Positions 61,058-64,000 of a DNA stretch of 64,000 bases are shown in pieces. Positions within the stretch are counted from its first letter, which is position 1. The number at the start of each line of letters is the position of its first letter. Origin of the DNA: Polaromonas sp. (GTDB lineage: Bacteria; Pseudomonadota; Gammaproteobacteria; Burkholderiales; Burkholderiaceae_C); assembly GCA_025362315.1 (NCBI GenBank), contig JANYGP010000040.1:98507-162506 (forward strand). Direction: 5' to 3'. The position numbers and the translations under genes were made by a program. Below the pieces are notes generated by a model. The model made no database searches. It was not told the DNA's origin and saw nothing but the letters and a program-made list of their open reading frames with translations.

Positions 61058-61831
61058 ATGAATTTTGTGATGTCTGTGCGCTGCTTTTTATCTGGCATGG
61101 CTTTGTGCCTGTTTGCCACGCATTCCCATGCCGCGCTTTTTGATGATGATGAGGCGCGCAAGGCCATACTTGAGTTGAGACAGAAAGTTGATTCGCAGCA
61201 GCTGCGCAATCTTGACGAGTTGAAAAAAGCCAGTGAAGACAACGCGCAGTTGCGCCGGAGTGTTCTGGATCTGTCCAACCAAATTGAAGTGCTGCGGGCA
61301 GAAATGGCTCGAATGCGGGGGCAGGACGAACAACTGGCCCGTGACCTGGCGGACGTCCAGCGCAAACAAAAGGACATGAGTCAAGGGGTGGAAGAGCGGA
61401 TGCGAAAGTTTGAGCCCGCAAAAGTGACAGTTGATGGGGTGGAGTTTTCTGCCAATCCGGCCGAAACGCGGGACTTCGACACTGCACTTTCCGTATTGCG
61501 AAAAGGTGATTTCGCTGCGGCTCAAACCTCCTTCCTTGACTTTATCAATCGGTTTCCGGCCAGCGGTTACCGGCCTTCGGCCCTGTTTTGGCTTGGCAAT
61601 GCGCAGTATGCGCTGCGGGCATATCGGGAAGCCGTCATCAACTTTAAGTCTTTGGTTTCAATTGCGCCCGATCATCTCCGCGCGCCTGAAGCTGCGTTGT
61701 CGATTGCAAATTGTCAGGTTGAGTTGAAAGATCTGGTGTCAGCACGCAAAACGCTCGGGGACCTGATCAAGGTGTACCCGCAATCGGAAGCAGCTTCCGT
61801 GGCAAAGGATCGCCTGACAAAGTTGAAGTAG
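61058..61831 (+). CDS. cpoB: cell division coordinator CpoB (YbgF)
   Basis: Periplasmic protein that couples Tol-Pal constriction to PBP1B. A signal peptide (to SHA, residue 25) is followed by an N-terminal trimerising coiled coil (EARKAILELRQKVDSQQLRN to about residue 105) and three TPR repeats (DFAAAQTSFLDFINRFPASG, SALFWLGNAQYALRAYREAV, AALSIANCQVELKDLVSA). Length 257 aa is typical. It ends the tolB-pal-cpoB cluster. Confidence 0.94.
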   Translation: MNFVMSVRCFLSGMALCLFATHSHAALFDDDEARKAILELRQKVDSQQLRNLDELKKASEDNAQLRRSVLDLSNQIEVLRAEMARMRGQDEQLARDLADVQRKQKDMSQGVEERMRKFEPAKVTVDGVEFSANPAETRDFDTALSVLRKGDFAAAQTSFLDFINRFPASGYRPSALFWLGNAQYALRAYREAVINFKSLVSIAPDHLRAPEAALSIANCQVELKDLVSARKTLGDLIKVYPQSEAASVAKDRLTKLK

Positions 61832-61860
61832 GTGTACTTGCCTGGCCTTAAAATCCGGGC

Positions 61861-62976
61861 ATGGATATTTCATTTCTCAAGGCCCTGACAACACAAGTTT
61901 TGTGGGCGGCATTTATTTTGTCTGCGCTGTTTGGCGCCATTGCGCAGCGCACCCACTTTTGCACCATGGGCGCCGTCAGTGACATCGTCACGATGGGCGA
62001 CTGGACCCGCATGCGCATGTGGGGCATGGCCATAGGCGTGGCCATGATCGGTTTTTACACGCTGGCTGCGGCAGGCCAGATAGATCCCGCCAAGACACTT
62101 TACGCATCAGGCCGATTCATCTGGCTCTCAGCGCTGGTGGGCGGCTTGCTGTTTGGTTTTGGCATGGTGCTGGCATCGGGCTGCGGCAGCAAAACGCTGG
62201 TGCGTATTGGTGGTGGCAACCTTAAATCTGTGGTCGTGTTTGTAGTGATGGGCATCGCCGCCTTCGCTACGCTGAAAGGCATCACTGCTGTAGTACGGGT
62301 CGCTACGGTAGACCGTGTCGCACTGGATTTTTCAGGCAACGCAGCCTTGTCGAACTGGCTGGGCAATGCGGTCGGTCTGAGCCCTTCAGGGGCCGGCTTG
62401 GTTCTGGCGTTGGTGCTGGGTCTTGCGCTCATCGTCTGGGCGCTTTTGGGGCGCGACTTTGTGCGCCTTGATAACTTGCTGGCTGGCCTGGGCATTGGCG
62501 CAGTGATTGTGGCCATGTGGTGGGTCAGTGGCCATCTGGGCTATGTGGCCGAGCACCCCGAAACCTTGCAGGAAGCCTTTCTGGCCACCAACTCTGGCCG
62601 GGCCGAAGCGCTCAGCTTTGTGTCACCCGTTGCCTACACCCTCGACTGGCTGATGTTCTTCAGCGACAAAGCCAAGCTTCTGACGATTGGCATTGTGTCG
62701 GTATTTGGTGTCGTGGCAGGCTCAGCCCTGTATGCGCTGGCCACACGCAATTTTCGCTGGGAAGGTTTTCGTGATGCGGAAGACACCGCCAACCATCTGA
62801 TTGGAGCCACCCTGATGGGCGTCGGCGGTGTTTGCGCCATGGGCTGCACAGTAGGGCAAGGTCTGTCGGGAATATCTACCCTGAGCATGACCAGCGTCGT
62901 CGCTGTGGCTGCCATCGTGGCCGGCTGTGTAGCTGCGTTGAAGTACCAGCTGTGGCGGCTGGAGTGCGGCATCTGA
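61861..62976 (+). CDS. YeeE/YedE family transporter (thiosulfate/sulfur transport type)
   Basis: Membrane protein of the YeeE/YedE (DUF395) family; characterised members (TsuA) take up thiosulfate. Conserved cysteine-containing re-entrant motifs are visible: QRTHFCTMGAVSD, GMVLASGCGSKTLVRIGGGN and VCAMGCTVGQGLSGIS. Many hydrophobic segments span 371 residues, the full two-repeat length. No TusA-like (YeeD) gene is adjacent; tcdA follows with a one-base overlap (TGATG). Confidence 0.88.
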   Translation: MDISFLKALTTQVLWAAFILSALFGAIAQRTHFCTMGAVSDIVTMGDWTRMRMWGMAIGVAMIGFYTLAAAGQIDPAKTLYASGRFIWLSALVGGLLFGFGMVLASGCGSKTLVRIGGGNLKSVVVFVVMGIAAFATLKGITAVVRVATVDRVALDFSGNAALSNWLGNAVGLSPSGAGLVLALVLGLALIVWALLGRDFVRLDNLLAGLGIGAVIVAMWWVSGHLGYVAEHPETLQEAFLATNSGRAEALSFVSPVAYTLDWLMFFSDKAKLLTIGIVSVFGVVAGSALYALATRNFRWEGFRDAEDTANHLIGATLMGVGGVCAMGCTVGQGLSGISTLSMTSVVAVAAIVAGCVAALKYQLWRLECGI

Positions 62977-63824
62977 TGAGCCCTGACATTTTTCCTGCTG
63001 ATCTTGATCGGCGCTTTGGCGGGCTGGCACGCCTGTACGGTACAGACGGTGCGAAAAAGATTCGCGCAGCCCATGTCGTGGTGGTTGGCCTTGGCGGTGT
63101 GGGCTCCTGGGCTGCAGAAGCCCTGGCGCGCAGTGGTGTAGGCCGTTTGAGCCTGATTGATCTGGACCACATCGCCGAGTCCAATATCAACCGGCAAATT
63201 CATGCCTTGGACAACACCGTGGGTCAGGCCAAGGTTCAGGCCATGCGTGAGCGCATCGCCCACATCAACCCCGCATGCGATGTGCGCTGCGTGGAAGAGT
63301 TTGTAGATGCTGACAACTGGCCCGGCATTGCAGCGCTAGACATGGATGCTGATGGGCCGGTGTCCATCATCGACGCCTGCGACCAGGTCAAGGCGAAAAC
63401 CGCCATGGCAGCCTGGGCACTTCAGCATAACGCCATGCATGCAAGCCCTCAGAAAATAAATTTCATCAGCGTAGGCGCAGCGGGTGGCAAGCGTCATGCC
63501 CATAAAGTCGAGATTGATGATTTATCCCTCACCACGCATGACCCTTTGCTGGCCCAGTTGCGTTACAGACTGCGCAAAGAGAAGGGCGCGGCACGCCAGG
63601 GCAAGATCGGTGTGACTTGTGTATTTAGCCGTGAGTCCGTGATGCAGCCTGGTGCGGCTTCTGCACAAAACAACCCGGCTGCGACTGATGGCATGGCGCC
63701 ACACGTTGTTGATGGCCAAAGCGACGGCAGCCTCAATTGCCATGGCTATGGGTCAGTTGTCAGTGTCACGTCTACGTTCGGTATTTGTGCAGCCGGCTGG
63801 GTACTTTTTAAAATTGCTGGGTAG
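62976..63824 (+). CDS. tcdA: tRNA threonylcarbamoyladenosine dehydratase TcdA
   Basis: E1-like (ThiF/MoeB fold) enzyme that cyclises t6A to ct6A in tRNAs. ATG 62976 begins MSPDIFPADLDRRFGGLARLYG; the ATP-binding motif is VVGLGGVGSWAAEALARSG, followed by DLDHIAESNINRQIHAL, DACDQVKAKTAMA and the late SVVSVTSTFG. Length 282 aa is normal. A longer frame from 62832 overlaps the transporter and has no family support. Confidence 0.93.
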   Translation: MSPDIFPADLDRRFGGLARLYGTDGAKKIRAAHVVVVGLGGVGSWAAEALARSGVGRLSLIDLDHIAESNINRQIHALDNTVGQAKVQAMRERIAHINPACDVRCVEEFVDADNWPGIAALDMDADGPVSIIDACDQVKAKTAMAAWALQHNAMHASPQKINFISVGAAGGKRHAHKVEIDDLSLTTHDPLLAQLRYRLRKEKGAARQGKIGVTCVFSRESVMQPGAASAQNNPAATDGMAPHVVDGQSDGSLNCHGYGSVVSVTSTFGICAAGWVLFKIAG

Positions 63825-63826
63825 TT

Positions 63827-63856
63827 TTGCAAACAGCATAAAAATCACGCTATAAT
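63827..63856 (+). promoter_or_regulatory. sigma-70-type promoter for tRNA-Lys
   Basis: TTGCAA (63827-63832) and TATAAT (63851-63856) are separated by 18 bases, about 60 bases upstream of the tRNA and just after the tcdA stop. The perfect -10 and its position make it the likely tRNA promoter. Confidence 0.65.
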
Positions 63857-63914
63857 TTGAGGCTGTTCTGCACACAATGTAGAACTTGAAAATTTCTCCA
63901 AGAAGCAATTTTTT

Positions 63915-63990
63915 GGGACCATAGCTCAGTTGGTAGAGCAGCGGACTTTTAATCCGTTTGTCGTGGGTTCGACCCCCGCTGGTCCCACCA
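63915..63990 (+). tRNA. tRNA-Lys (anticodon UUU)
   Basis: Cloverleaf of 76 bases with the 7-base acceptor pair GGGACCA/TGGTCCC, D-arm GCTCAGTTGGTAGAGC, anticodon loop CTTTTAA with anticodon TTT, T-arm with GGTTCGACCC, discriminator A and encoded CCA. It is preceded by a clear promoter. Confidence 0.97.
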
Positions 63991-64000
63991 TATAAGCCTT

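Overview
This window looks like chromosomal DNA of a betaproteobacterium of the order Burkholderiales, most likely family Comamonadaceae (Polaromonas/Rhodoferax-like). The inference rests on protein sequence style and gene order: odhB-lpdA-zapE; scpB-rluB; ndk-rlmN-pilW-rodZ-ispG-hisS-yfgM-bamB-der-hfq-hflX-hflK-hflC-hisZ-purA; a Bug-type solute-binding protein; and PilW. I could not run a search to confirm it. Coding density is high. Many genes overlap by ATGA, GTGA or TTGA, and several start with TTG or GTG.

Layout. 1-6 kb: end of the 2-oxoglutarate dehydrogenase operon (sucA end, odhB, lpdA), then zapE and a secreted coiled-coil protein. 6-10 kb: PP2C phosphatase, a DUF465 protein, a DinG-type helicase and bamD. 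10-29 kb: a long plus-strand housekeeping run covering RNA modification (rluD, rluB, rlmN), chromosome segregation (scpB), nucleotide metabolism (ndk, purA), isoprenoids (ispG), histidine (hisS, hisZ), outer-membrane assembly (bamB), cell shape (rodZ), type IV pili (pilW), Hfq, and the HflX and HflKC proteins. A frameshifted DUF2065 (YjeT-like) remnant lies between hflC and hisZ. 29-39 kb: a purine-type phosphoribosyltransferase, Bug protein, NlpC/P60 peptidase, PQQ-type sugar dehydrogenase, AzlCD, an MCE/MlaE-like lipid transport set without an adjacent ATPase, an MFS transporter, apt and panE. 39.2-43.2 kb: an accessory islet with an EVE-domain protein, a RelE/ParE-Phd toxin-antitoxin pair and a large single-chain nuclease-methyltransferase. 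43-52 kb: upp, a HerA-like ATPase, a YebC protein, purD, hemF, nadD, rsfS, rlmH, maf and rng. 52-59 kb: a surface-polysaccharide/LPS block (deacetylase, glycosyltransferases, MsbA-like exporter, O-antigen ligase). 59-64 kb: tolB-pal-cpoB, a YeeE/YedE transporter, tcdA and tRNA-Lys(UUU).

The most striking unexplained structure is a dispersed repeat of about 55-70 bp with core GCG(C/T)nAGCAGCT followed by ATAGC. I find eight copies. Four are intergenic, and two of those flank the accessory islet in opposite orientation. Four lie inside coding sequence: the export signals of BamB and the sugar dehydrogenase, an internal segment of an MCE-linked lipoprotein, and NadD. The three same-strand coding copies are all read in the same frame as A-x-A-A-x-x-x-I-A, so the repeat seems to have been recruited as protein sequence more than once.
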